A model generated the notes under the pieces. The model was not told the DNA's origin. It did no database searches and worked only from the letters and a program-made list of their open reading frames with translations. Below are positions 1 through 8,693 of a stretch of 64,000 bases of DNA, in pieces. Source of the DNA: Aldehydirespirator sp965220645 (GTDB lineage Bacteria > Actinomycetota > Acidimicrobiia > Acidimicrobiales > Aldehydirespiratoraceae); the NCBI GenBank assembly GCA_965220645.1, contig OZ244836.1:744001-808000 (forward strand), in the 5' to 3' direction. Position 1 is the stretch's first letter. Each line of letters starts with the position of its first letter. Both the position numbers and the translations under genes were made by a program.

Positions 1-855
1 GCTCAAACGGTGGTGCGGCTTGATCGGGAAGCCGAGGCGGCTGCATTCCGCGCCGACCCCGATGCTGCGCTACGAGGACTAACCGAACCGGTGCTGCTCG
101 ATGAGTGGCAGTCGGTACCTGGTGTGCTCGGCGCGGTCAAACGCGCGGTAGACGAGGCTCGCTCGCCGGGCAGGTACCTGCTGACGGGCTCGGTGCGCGC
201 CGACATCGATGCGAGCACCTGGCCCGGAACCGGGAGGGTGGTCCGCTTGAGCGTGTATCCGCTCACCGTGTCTGAACAGCTCGGATCGCAAACTCGCCCC
301 CTGGTGGATCGGGTACTGGCCGGAGAAGAACTGCGGCCGGCCGGATCGACTCCAGACCTTCGGGGCTACGTCGAACTGGCTCTGCGCGGCGGTTTTCCCG
401 AGCCGGCGCTGGAGCTGTCCGACACTGGGCGAAAACGCTGGCTCGACAGCTACATCGCGTACATCGTCACCCGCGACGCCCTCGGTGTGGAATCGGGCCG
501 AGATCCAGTGCGGCTCTCGCGCTATTTCGAGGCCTATTCCCTCAATTCTGCCGGCGTTCCCAGCGACAAGACGGTCTACGACACCGCCGGCGTCGACAGT
601 CGAACCGCCCGGGCCTATCGACAACTCCTCTAGAACTTGCTGGTCATCGACGAGCTGCCGGCCTGGACGTCCAACCGTCTTGCCCGCTTGGTGAAAGCCC
701 CGAAGCGCTTTCTAATCGATGCGGCGTTGTTGGGATCGGTTACCGGCGCTGATGCCGCCGCAGCGATGCGTGACGGGGACTTGCTTGGCAGGCTGATCGA
801 AACGTTCGCGGTCGCTCAACTGCGCGCCGAGATGCAGAAAGCAGAAGCAAGCGCT

Positions 856-2075
856 CCTGGACTCAACCGGTCAGCGCAACGCCAGGCTGGAGCGTAGGGA
901 GGTTGTTGATGGCGAAGCTGGGAAGGCCGGGGATGTCCAACGAGGATCGGGCGACGTTGTGGAGGTTGTGGTCGCAGGGGTCGTCGTTTTCGGAGGTCTC
1001 TCGAGTGATCGGCTATCCGCCGGGGTCGGTCTACACGGTGGTGAAACAGACTGGTGGCTATGTCCCGCCGCAGCGCAGGCGGCGTGACTGTCACCTGACG
1101 TCGACTGAACGCGAGGAGATCTCCCGTGGGCTGGCTCGGGGCGACTCGATCCGCGCGATCGCTGATCAGCTCGGTCGGGCGCCGTCGACGATCAGCCGAG
1201 AGATCACCCGCAACAACGGGCGCGGCATGTATCGGGCGGTCGATGCCGACGATCGAGCGTGGCGACGCGCTCGACGCTCGAAACGCTGCCTGCTGGCTCG
1301 CCAGCCAGCGTTACGGGACTACGTCGCTGATCGGCTCGCTGCAGACTGGTCGCCCGAGCAGATCGCCGGGGTGCTAGCCAAAGAGCAGCCGGTGGGCGAG
1401 GGAGTCACGGTGTCGCACGAGACGATCTACAAGTCGCTGTTCGTGCAGTCCCGAGGCGTGCTGGGCAAGGAGTTGCAGAAGCATCTGCGGACTCGGCGCC
1501 CAACGCGTCGCAACCTGCGCAACACCGTCACGGGCCAGTGGCGGTCCCAGATCCGAGATGCGGTGTCGATCAGCGAGCGGCCCGCGGAGGTCGAGGACCG
1601 GGCGGTGCCGGGCCACTGGGAAGGCGACTTGCTGCTCGGCCGGCACTGGACCCAGATGGCCACGATCGTGGAACGCTCGACGGGCTACGTCGTGCTCGTC
1701 CAGCTCGACGGCCGCGACATGAACACCGTCACCGCCGGCATCGTCCGCGAGATGAACCGGTTGCCGGCACATCTCCGCAAGACGCTCACCTGGGACCGCG
1801 GCATGGAACTCGCCGGACACCAAGACATCAGCATCAGCACCGACCTCGCCGTCTACTTCGCGGACCCACGCAGCCCATGGCAACGCGGCACCAACGAGAA
1901 CACCAACGGCCTGCTGCGCCAATACTTCCCAAAGGGTCACACCATGAAGCACCTCACCCAACACGACCTCGACGATGTCGCGGTCAAGCTGAACACCCGA
2001 CCCCGCAAACGACTCGGCTTCGACACCCCCGCAGCCAGGTTCGATACCCTGTTGCGCTGACCGGTTGAGTCCAGG
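856..2075 (+). mobile_element. IS30-family insertion sequence, complete
   Basis: Both ends carry a perfect 25-bp inverted repeat starting CCTGGACTCAAC (856-880 and, inverted, 2051-2075). The single transposase gene fills the interior. The flanks show CT on both sides, which fits the short 2-3 bp duplications made by IS30 elements. Excision on paper restores the host gene frame, so the ends are well defined. Confidence 0.9.
909..2060 (+). CDS. IS30-family transposase
   Basis: DDE transposase of 383 aa that cuts and pastes its own IS. The N-terminal helix-turn-helix region includes TSTEREEISRGLARGDSIRAI and RAPSTISREI, typical of IS30. The catalytic core shows the first Asp in HWEGDLLLG, the second in TWDRGMEL and the Glu in the NENTNGLLRQYFPKG block, all intact. 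The start is set at the ATG at 909 because AGGGAGG at 896-902 lies six bases upstream; a TTG six bases earlier is less likely. The length is normal for the family and no frameshift is visible, so the element could still be active. The stop lies inside the right inverted repeat. Confidence 0.93.
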   Translation: MAKLGRPGMSNEDRATLWRLWSQGSSFSEVSRVIGYPPGSVYTVVKQTGGYVPPQRRRRDCHLTSTEREEISRGLARGDSIRAIADQLGRAPSTISREITRNNGRGMYRAVDADDRAWRRARRSKRCLLARQPALRDYVADRLAADWSPEQIAGVLAKEQPVGEGVTVSHETIYKSLFVQSRGVLGKELQKHLRTRRPTRRNLRNTVTGQWRSQIRDAVSISERPAEVEDRAVPGHWEGDLLLGRHWTQMATIVERSTGYVVLVQLDGRDMNTVTAGIVREMNRLPAHLRKTLTWDRGMELAGHQDISISTDLAVYFADPRSPWQRGTNENTNGLLRQYFPKGHTMKHLTQHDLDDVAVKLNTRPRKRLGFDTPAARFDTLLR

Positions 2076-2281
2076 CTCGCCTTTTTCATCTACGAGACCG
2101 GCAAGGTCGCCATGAGATCGATGTCATTGTCGAAATCGGTGGGCGGAAGCTGCTAGCCATTGAAATCAAAGCTACGAGCGCGCCGCGGGTCTCTGATGCT
2201 CGGCATCTTCAATGGCTCCGAGACGCGGTGGGCGACCAGTACCTCACGGGCATCGTGCTTCATACCGGTCCCCGGAGTTTC

Positions 2282-3406
2282 TCATTGGCTGACGGCATCA
2301 TGGCCGTGCCGATCAGCACTTTCTGGAGTTGAGGGGCGACCGCCGAGCACCTGACAATGCCCGTGGCAGCTTGTCGCGGGGCAGAGGGCCGATTGGCGGA
2401 CGACCAGCTCGAAGGGCATGACTTCGCGGCGTCCGGACAAGGGTTCGTCGGCAGCTAGCCGTTGGAACAGCATCTCGGCTGCCCTGCGGCCGATGTTCTC
2501 CTCGAACTGGGCGATCGTGGTTAGCGCGGGGTGCACGTGGCGTGCCATCGGAATGTCGTCGAAACCGACGATGGCGACGTCCTCTGGTACCGCCAGTCCC
2601 GCGTCGCGTGCCGCCCTGATGGCGCCGATGGCCATCAGGTCGCTGGCCGCGAAGACGGCCGCGGGGGGATCGTCGAGTTCGAGCAGTTCGCGCATGGCTT
2701 GGTGGGCGTCGTCCTCTCGGAACTCGCCGCCCAGCACGATGGAGGGGTCGAGGCCGATGCCGTGAGCCTTGAGCGCTTCCATGTAGCCCTTCTCCCGTTG
2801 CTGCTGTGGCGGCGTGTTCTGCTGTCCTGCGAGCATCCCGATGCGGGTGTGCCCGAGTCCGATGAGGAATGAGACTGCCTCGCGTGCGGCCGCGACATCG
2901 TCGATCCGGATGCTGTCGAGAGGCTCGCCAGCGATATCAGTCGGCATCATCTTGGGGCCCTGCACAACTACCGGCACACCCAACTTGAGGATGGGCATGA
3001 AGTCGTGGGCATCCAAGTGCAGCGGAGTGATCACCAGCCCATCGGCTCGGCCTTCGAGGACGAGATCCAGGATCTTGTGTTCCTTCGCCTCAAGCCGGTC
3101 TGTGTTGTAGAAGGCGACGTCGTAGCCGTTGGACTCGGCGACGGCCTGCAGCCCCTTCACGAAGGAGGTATGGAACGGATTGGTAATGTCGGGCACGACG
3201 CAGGCGATGAGGTGCGTGCTCTGGGTTCGCAGCGATCTGGCTGTGTGATTCGGGACGTAACCCAGTTCCTCAATGCTCTCTCGCACGCGTTTGCGAGTCT
3301 CTGCAGCCACTGGGACGTTGGAGTTGTCGTTCAGGACATAGGAGACCATCGCCTGTGAGACTCCGGCTCGCCGGGCGACGTCGGCCTGAGTGGGACGCCT
3401 TCTCAT
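2282..3406 (-). CDS. LacI-family transcriptional regulator
   Basis: DNA-binding repressor or activator of 374 aa that would sense a sugar or related ligand. The N-terminal helix-turn-helix is clear (TQADVARRAGVSQAMVSYVLN region, residues 5-25) with the hinge GYVPNHTARSLRT. A periplasmic-binding-protein-like domain follows (IACVVPDITNPF, ADGLVITPLH, VAIVGFDDIPMA). The protein is about 30 residues longer than usual: its tail is read antisense to the end of the neighbouring ATPase gene (51-bp convergent overlap), which suggests the original stop was lost. The start codon is only 7 bp from an IS3 end and has no Shine-Dalgarno sequence at normal distance, so its native promoter has probably been cut off. 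The target genes are unknown; the fucose module 15 kb away is one candidate. Confidence 0.88.
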   Translation of the reverse strand: MRRRPTQADVARRAGVSQAMVSYVLNDNSNVPVAAETRKRVRESIEELGYVPNHTARSLRTQSTHLIACVVPDITNPFHTSFVKGLQAVAESNGYDVAFYNTDRLEAKEHKILDLVLEGRADGLVITPLHLDAHDFMPILKLGVPVVVQGPKMMPTDIAGEPLDSIRIDDVAAAREAVSFLIGLGHTRIGMLAGQQNTPPQQQREKGYMEALKAHGIGLDPSIVLGGEFREDDAHQAMRELLELDDPPAAVFAASDLMAIGAIRAARDAGLAVPEDVAIVGFDDIPMARHVHPALTTIAQFEENIGRRAAEMLFQRLAADEPLSGRREVMPFELVVRQSALCPATSCHGHCQVLGGRPSTPESADRHGHDAVSQ

Positions 3407-3441
3407 CCCGACTGAGGGGGACCCGGTGGTGAGTCCGGGTG

Positions 3442-4299
3442 TTATGGGTGTGTTGGTTGGTGTTGTTGGGTCCAGTGGTCAGCGTAGGCGGCGGGGGTGA
3501 GCCCGGCGAGGGATTGGTGTGGCCGGTCGGTGTTGTACTCGATTCTCCAATCCTCGAGCACGACTTGGGCTTCGAGGAGGTCGGCGAAGTCTTCTGTGTT
3601 GAGGCATTCGTCTCGGAGGCGTCCGTTGAAGGACTCGATGTAGGGGTTCTCCCAGGGCGAGCCTGGCTCGATGTAGGCGGTGTGGGTGCCCCAGATTCTG
3701 CACCAGTCGCGTAGCGCGGCTGAGACGAGTTCGGGGCCGTTGTCCATGCGCAGGTGAGCGGGGGCCCCGCGCCGGTGCACGAGGCGCTCGACGGCGTCGA
3801 CGACGCTGTCGGCGTTGATGCTGTGGGCGGCGCCAACGCAGAGGGCCTCGCGGGTGAACTCGTCGACGATGTTGAGCAGCTTGATGCGGCGCAGGTCGGA
3901 GGTCTCGTCGAACTGGAAGTCCAGGGCCCACACGTCGTTGGGGGCTGCAGCTCTCAGCCGAGCGGCGGTGCCGTCTGTGAGCCGGCGCCGCTTGGCTTTG
4001 CGCTGCGGTGGGCGTTGCAGGCGCTCGTCTCGCCAGATGCGCCGTGTGCGCTTGGGGTTGGTCACCAGTCCCTCGCGGTGCGCCACCGCATGCGCCTTGC
4101 GCCACCCGAGGCGGGGATGGCATCTAGCGAAGTCCCGCAGATGTTCACGCAGGCGCCCCTCAGCGTCATCGGGGCGCGCTTTGGGGCGGCGCTGGGTGGA
4201 GCGGTGTTGGCCCACCACACGACACGCCCGGCGCTCAGAGACCCCGAACCGCACCTGGACGCGCTCCACCGCGATCCGCCGACGGTCCGGGGTCACCAT
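3442..4299 (-). CDS. IS3-family transposase OrfB (DDE integrase core), copy A
   Basis: Catalytic subunit of 285 aa. It contains an HTH_21-like region (RRACRVVGQHRSTQRR, residues 24-39) and an rve core with Asp in NDVWALDFQF, Asp in HLRMDNGPEL and Glu in ESFNGRLRDECLN. It overlaps orfA by 7 bases (ATGGTGA). A GGGAAAA heptamer just before the overlap, in the orfA phase G GGA AAA, would allow a -1 shift and an OrfAB fusion of roughly 380 aa, the usual active form in this family. Compared with copy B it differs at three residues (G/D, I/T, D/Y), none of them catalytic. The group looks IS407-like, but I cannot confirm that. Confidence 0.92.
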   Translation of the reverse strand: MVTPDRRRIAVERVQVRFGVSERRACRVVGQHRSTQRRPKARPDDAEGRLREHLRDFARCHPRLGWRKAHAVAHREGLVTNPKRTRRIWRDERLQRPPQRKAKRRRLTDGTAARLRAAAPNDVWALDFQFDETSDLRRIKLLNIVDEFTREALCVGAAHSINADSVVDAVERLVHRRGAPAHLRMDNGPELVSAALRDWCRIWGTHTAYIEPGSPWENPYIESFNGRLRDECLNTEDFADLLEAQVVLEDWRIEYNTDRPHQSLAGLTPAAYADHWTQQHQPTHP

Positions 4300-4580
4300 T
4301 TTCCCTCGGCCAGCTCCTTGAGCATCGCCTTGTCCAGCTCGGCCTCCGCAAGAAGCTTCTTCAACCGGCCGTTCTCGACCTCCAGCTCCTTGAGGCGCTT
4401 CGCGTGGCCCGGGCTCATCCCCGCATAGGCACGGCGCCAGCGATGCCAGGTCGACTCGGTGATCTCCAGATGGCGCAGAACCTCGGTGAGGTCACTGCCC
4501 GAGCTGAGCATCCGCTCGCCCTCACGGACCTTGCGGACCGCCTGCTCGGGGGTATGCCTGTTCCTCTTCATTGTGGTCAT
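4293..4580 (-). CDS. IS3-family transposase OrfA, copy A
   Basis: DNA-binding subunit of 95 aa. A helix-turn-helix covers about residues 10-50 (TPEQAVRKVREGERML, DLTEVLRHLEITESTWHRWR), followed by a leucine-zipper-like helix (residues 60-92, heptad leucines in RLKELEVENGRLKKLLAEAE). The sequence is identical to OrfA of copy B. It ends in GKW-stop, with the orfB start inside the last codons. Confidence 0.92.
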   Translation of the reverse strand: MTTMKRNRHTPEQAVRKVREGERMLSSGSDLTEVLRHLEITESTWHRWRRAYAGMSPGHAKRLKELEVENGRLKKLLAEAELDKAMLKELAEGKW

Positions 4581-4635
4581 CCTCCCATCCTGGGGGACTC
4601 AGACCCACAACACGCGGACTCAAATCAGGGACCCA

Positions 4636-4906
4636 TCTCACCTGCACCTGCTGTTCTCGGCTGAAGCCCTCGCGTCAGGGAACCATTGAAGAGATACTCG
4701 GTGAGTCAACGCGGCTTGCTACGGACCTGGCGACGCGGCTGCGTGACCGGGTGTACTTCAAGACCGTTCCAGCGTTGGCTGCTGCTCTCGCCAAGCGCAT
4801 CGCCCCTCAGCCCACGAACGAAGAACTTGGGGCTGCATATGAACAGGTGGGGGTTACATCGGGTGGTGCCAAGCCCGAGGTCGGACCCCTGCCCTTTGAC
4901 CCGTGA
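4636..4906 (+). pseudogene. 3' fragment of an unidentified gene next to IS3 copy A
   Basis: An open frame runs directly out of the IS end and stops at 4906. Its core reads as a genuine helical protein tail (RLATDLATRLRDRVYFKTVP, ALAAALAKRIAPQPTNEELG). It has no start of its own outside the IS, so I read it as the C-terminal remnant of a gene truncated by the IS. The helical style resembles linkers in large restriction or methylase-type proteins, but I cannot name the family. Confidence 0.5.
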
Positions 4907-4953
4907 CTGTTACAGCCGTCCAGCAACCAGCGTGCAACTCGCGCGATACCAGT

Positions 4954-5760
4954 TTACGACGAACTAGTCGCTCGAATAGAGGCAATGATGGTGTTCAGAA
5001 ACTCTTGAATCGTCTCTATGGGCACGACATGGGCTAGATCCACAATTCGACGTGGATCCGTCGCGTCCGGTTCTTGAATGCTTGCACCTATGGCCATCCC
5101 CAGCAACCGGAACGGGGTGCCGTTTTCTGATATGGGTGTCTGCCAAGGGTCTAGGACCACCGGACTGCCGCTGTTGCCCGGATACGTCGATCCCGAGACA
5201 AGGATCGTCGGTTGCGCTCCTGTCATCCAGCCTCTGCTTTCGCCAATGACGCCATCGCGCACCACTGAGAAATCCATGTGCGCTGGCCGAAAGCCGCTTG
5301 GAAACCCAACAATCAACACACGCGCCCCTTCATATGCCCCCACCGTGTGGGCATTCTCTCTCGTGACCATCACCTCATTGGTCAAGGCAGGACTAACATT
5401 CGCGCCTGCCGCGCGCAGTGCTTCAAGCACTGTCAACGATAGGACCGCTATATCCGCGTCGGGGTGGACATGCCAGTCCGAGACATGGAAGGTATGCCCT
5501 ATCACCTGTCCGTAGAGAGCATCCCCGTTGTTCTCGGCAGCAGCGTTCACCCGAAACGTCGTCAACGCTTGAGGCGGCATGCCTTCAAACAGATGTTTGG
5601 TCGTTATGACCCAAATGGGGCCAGTGCGAGTACCATCATCTTTGATGTTCTCGGTGTGAAAGTAGATGAACCCCGTGCCCCTTCTAATAGGTACGGCCGG
5701 ATCACCAACTTGCAGCAACAGGGCGCTGTCGAGCAACGCCATCATCGGGAGAGGATTCAT
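4954..5760 (-). CDS. Trypsin-like (S1-fold) serine protease
   Basis: Protein of 268 aa with a chymotrypsin-fold catalytic triad visible in order: His56 in VITTKHLFEG, Asp103 in HPDADIAVLSL and Ser near 198 in YPGNSGSPVV. There is no convincing signal peptide and no PDZ domain, so it is probably a cytoplasmic or effector-type protease rather than a DegP-like chaperone. The start at 5760 lies inside the preceding small gene; an in-frame ATG at 5745 is an alternative. Another, broken S1-type gene lies at 49600-50106. Stand-alone S1 domains of this kind are common in bacterial conflict and signalling loci, but nothing here proves that role. Confidence 0.82.
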   Translation of the reverse strand: MNPLPMMALLDSALLLQVGDPAVPIRRGTGFIYFHTENIKDDGTRTGPIWVITTKHLFEGMPPQALTTFRVNAAAENNGDALYGQVIGHTFHVSDWHVHPDADIAVLSLTVLEALRAAGANVSPALTNEVMVTRENAHTVGAYEGARVLIVGFPSGFRPAHMDFSVVRDGVIGESRGWMTGAQPTILVSGSTYPGNSGSPVVLDPWQTPISENGTPFRLLGMAIGASIQEPDATDPRRIVDLAHVVPIETIQEFLNTIIASIRATSSS

Positions 5761-5956
5761 ACTTTATAGCCTTAACATGTTCTTCTACCCAACGCAACCC
5801 GTCATGATATTCCAACAGGCCACCACCGCGGTAGGCTAGATAGCCGCGCGCGAAGCCCACCGCAGCATCGTGATCGAACTCACGATGGACCTCAAGGTCG
5901 TTGGCACGCACCGTCGAAACGCCGGTCACGCGGTCGTGAATCACTCTTACGAACAT
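5702..5956 (-). CDS. Small hypothetical protein upstream of the S1 protease
   Basis: 84 aa, beginning MFVRVIHDRVTGVSTVRAND. It looks like a compact alpha/beta protein with a mixed, natural composition. It overlaps the protease gene by 59 bases in another frame on the same strand, so the two would be transcribed together. I do not recognise the family. The overlap is long for two genuine genes, so either this stop or the protease start may be misplaced. Confidence 0.45.
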   Translation of the reverse strand: MFVRVIHDRVTGVSTVRANDLEVHREFDHDAAVGFARGYLAYRGGGLLEYHDGLRWVEEHVKAIKYESSPDDGVARQRPVAASW

Positions 5957-6236
5957 GCGTAGACGCTAGCGCGATTATCCCGCCTTCGCGCAAGTTTGAC
6001 AGGCTTGTCGCGATTTCAGTTTAGCAGATTGCCACTGCGAGTGCCAACTACAAAGCCCGTAACTACACGAATGCAACCTTGCAATGTCGCGAGGGCCGCC
6101 GAGTTCGGCCGTCTCCCTGCTTCGGTGAATCCGCAGCCAGCTCCGATCGCGGCTTGCAGCGGCAAGTCCCTCCGCTACCGTCGCCGGGAGGTGCATTAGG
6201 CGCCTGCAATCCGACCCGAGACAAGGAGCAGCCCCC

Positions 6237-7044
6237 GTGGTGTGGTGGGATCGTGAGGATATGGAACGCCGGATGGAGGAGGGCATGCGCTCCAATATGG
6301 AAATGGCGTATGCGGCCGACGAGGCAATCATGCGTTTGCTGGCGAGCGGCGAGCACGACGAGGCAACCTACGCCTTGCGCCAGGTGGTCGGGATCCACCG
6401 CGCTGAAAGCGCGGACCCGCTGGCTGTGCTGGAGACGCTCGCTCAGACGGAGGCCGTCTCGAAGCGGCGTTCCCTGCATGAACAGCTAGTCGATCTTGCG
6501 GAGGTGCTCCAAACCGGTCTGCCCGGGGACACCCTTCGGCGACGGCTCGATCCGTGCAGAGTGGTCCGACGAGGACTTCTTCTTCGGCGTGGAGGACGGC
6601 TTTGTGTCGCGGTTCCGTAGAGGCGAGATCCATCACCGATGACGATCCCAGAGGAGTGCCCTCGGACGTGGTGGCGTACCTGAAGGACTGCGCTGCTGGG
6701 GTGCTGGACTGGCTCATTGACCTCCAACGCTGCTGCGGGCAGCAGGCGCCGCTGGTCACGCACGACCGGTTCGTGCGCCTCTGCCACTAGGCCACCGGCA
6801 GCGAGCCGCCGCAACACGCGCTGGCGCTTGACCCGACCGCCGCAGAGGACCCGCGCACGGCACAGTCCCGGGCACAGCGGGCACAGCACGCTGCCGCCCG
6901 GCTTCTGCAGCGACGGCCCCGGCTCTCGCTCGTCGTTGTCCTCGCAGTCGTGACGCCCACAACAGTGTGGAGTTCATGGCAGCTGCTCAGCGATGTGAAT
7001 CGTTACCTCAGTGCCTGGATCGCCATGGTGATAGCCCTAGCCGT
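6237..7044 (+). pseudogene. Degraded gene(s) of unknown function ending in a cut membrane protein
   Basis: A GTG at 6237 follows AAGGAG at about 6220 and opens a plausible acidic helical protein (WWDREDMERRMEEGMRSNME). Around 6535 the coding signal moves to another frame (GDGSIRAEWSDEDFFFGVED), then from about 6640 to a third frame (VPSDVVAYLKDCAAGVLDWL). TAG stops this at 6790. The same frame resumes beyond the stop and reaches a hydrophobic stretch (LSLVVVLAVVTPTTVWSSWQ) before an IS3 relic at about 7045. I read this as one or two decayed genes with at least two frameshifts, one nonsense codon and a 3' truncation. The family is not recognised. Confidence 0.5.
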
Positions 7045-7216
7045 GCGGCTGGCGGTGCCGCAGAACTTCGGTGAGATCGCTGCCGGCGCCCAACATCCGC
7101 TCGCCCTCACCTTGCGAACCGCCTGCTCTGGAGTAGGCCCTCGCCGCTTCATTGTGGTCATCCTCCCATCCTTGGGGACTCAGACCCACAACACGCGGAC
7201 TCAAATCAGGGTCCCA
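7045..7216 (-). mobile_element. Relic of an IS3 element related to copies A and B
   Basis: On the minus strand the end is nearly the same as that of copies A and B (TGGGACCCTGATTTGAGTCC, then the orfA start region). OrfA survives only as scattered pieces (GEGERMLGAGSDLTEVLRH) with a deletion. It is more diverged than the two full copies and therefore probably an older insertion. Confidence 0.8.
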
Positions 7217-7426
7217 CCTCAGTGCCGTTGTGCGTCCCGCAGCGGGGTCTACCTCGATGATCGATGTCGCTCCCCGCGACCCGTTCGCTGCGCCGGTTGC
7301 GTCGGCCCTACGCGTTGGGTTCTCGCGTCGTGGCCCGGCTGATGGCGTCGAAGTTGCCAATGTTGAACTTCGCCTGGAGGTGGTCCCTCTCGGCCGCGAG
7401 TCTGCCCTGACGGCGGGCCGCGCCGG

Positions 7427-8482
7427 TTACAGCTTCCAGCGCGCGTCTTCGGGTGGCTGCTCTGGCAGGTAGCCGGAGACGGGCGGCTTGAAGGAGGCGT
7501 GCGTGTCCACGACTGGCCGGTAGCGGTTCTCGCCGTCTGGCGGGATCACGATCCGTACTTGCGCCCGGCGGCATTGCATGACGTTGACCCTGTCCGACAT
7601 TGACCCCACAAGGGGCAGCGGCGTATCGGCGTCTTTGATTTTGGGTCCTGCCACTGCTAGCAGCCGCGGGGCGAGCGGCATCCAGCAGAGCCAGTCCGCG
7701 AAAGGCCAGTGTGCGCTGAACCCTGCGTGGCGGGCGCAGCGGAGCACCCCGTCGAGCATACCGAACATGACAGTCGTCTCGCATTCGAGGCAGTCCCCAG
7801 GCGACAAGAATGCTGGACCGTCACCGAGGACCAAGACGTCGGTGTCAGACTTCCGCAGTAGCAGACCGCCAGCGGACAACGCCTCGACGAACCGCTCCAA
7901 CCAGCGGGTCATGTTCCCCGCGAAGTCGGCGCGTGCTCTCTGCACGAGACCATCGGGGGAGCGGACCGCCGCATCGGCAACCTCCTGGGCCTCTTCGACC
8001 GTCATGCCGGTCTCCACCAGCACCTGCCGGTAGTCGTCGCTCGTGGCGACCTCGGCGTGCAGTTCGGTGGCCTTGTCGCCGACAATCATCAAGAACCGGC
8101 CCAACGTCTCAGAACTGCGAAGCAGATGCAACGCCATCAGCCCGCGGATCGCGTCCCCGCGGTCGTCGTCTATGCCGCTGCCTCCCAGCACCGCCTGTAT
8201 CGCCTCGCATCCGCGCTTCTCGACCTGGCTCCACTCCCGCTCCGGAGCATCCGCGAACTCGACCGGCACGAACCCGCCGCCCTCGCCGTCCGCGGTCCGG
8301 TACATGACCCTCGCCGGGGCTGCCGTCTTGAACCGCGGCCCGTTCCGCAGATCGAAGTACTCAACCCGGTCCTCGCCGGCTCTGCCCCAGCAGCGGATCA
8401 AGCACTTGGACACCATGTGCTGATCGACCGGGGGCGAGGGCTGTCGCGCCGTCCCGTCAGTCGCTGCGATGTCCTCGGTCAT
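7427..8482 (-). CDS. DUF4238-like protein
   Basis: 351 aa. The N-terminal DQHMVSKCLIRCWG motif and the later block around VLVLGDGPAFLSPGD, followed by PLAPRLLAVAGP, follow the layout of DUF4238 proteins, whose biochemical role is unknown and which are often found among mobile or defence genes. No signal peptide or membrane segment is visible. The start at 8482 lacks a strong ribosome site. Its neighbours are IS relics and a DNase I-fold hydrolase, so this is accessory DNA. The family call rests on pattern recognition only. Confidence 0.6.
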   Translation of the reverse strand: MTEDIAATDGTARQPSPPVDQHMVSKCLIRCWGRAGEDRVEYFDLRNGPRFKTAAPARVMYRTADGEGGGFVPVEFADAPEREWSQVEKRGCEAIQAVLGGSGIDDDRGDAIRGLMALHLLRSSETLGRFLMIVGDKATELHAEVATSDDYRQVLVETGMTVEEAQEVADAAVRSPDGLVQRARADFAGNMTRWLERFVEALSAGGLLLRKSDTDVLVLGDGPAFLSPGDCLECETTVMFGMLDGVLRCARHAGFSAHWPFADWLCWMPLAPRLLAVAGPKIKDADTPLPLVGSMSDRVNVMQCRRAQVRIVIPPDGENRYRPVVDTHASFKPPVSGYLPEQPPEDARWKL

Positions 8483-8693
8483 GTGTCCGCAGAGGCACGC
8501 TGACGCCTCTCGCCGTCTGCGAGGAGTCTGTGCTGGCGCCGCGGCCTGTCCCCGCCGCCTTCGCTGTCGCTGCCGTTGTTAGTCATGCGTCATCTGGTTG
8601 TGTTGCCGTCTCTCAGGGGATGAGTCATGCCGACGCTGCTCTGGATGATCCTCGGCGCCCATGCCCGGAGCTTGCCTGCCCCCTGACAACGGG

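Larger units (their letters stand above)
1..2332 (+). pseudogene. Broken AAA/DUF4143-family ATPase, interrupted by IS30
   Basis: The reading frame is already open at base 1, so the N-terminus and Walker A loop lie outside the window. Visible parts fit the AAA_14/DUF4143 family: the LLDEWQ Walker B region, the RYLLTGS sensor-like segment, and the PKRFLIDAALL and SNRLARLVK segments of the C-terminal domain. Two lesions disable it. TAG at 631-633 replaces one codon inside LLxNLLVIDELPAW, where relatives usually have Glu. An IS30 element then sits at 856-2075. Removing the IS and one copy of a CT duplication rejoins AEASA to RLFHLRDRQGRHEIDVIVE in frame, and the gene ends at 2332 with VPISTFWS. 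Proteins of this family are often orphan, toxin-antitoxin-like ATPases of unclear role. The family and the lesions are seen directly; the function is not established. Confidence 0.85.
3414..4635 (-). mobile_element. IS3-family element, copy A (1222 bp)
   Basis: Nearly identical to the copy at 16513-17734 but in the opposite orientation. The ends are imperfect inverted repeats: the orfA end begins TGGGTCCCTGATTTGAGTCC and the orfB end begins GAGGGGGACCCGG. It encodes overlapping orfA and orfB. Flanking triplets in IS orientation are AGA and AGT, so there is no clean target duplication, unlike copy B. Confidence 0.9.
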
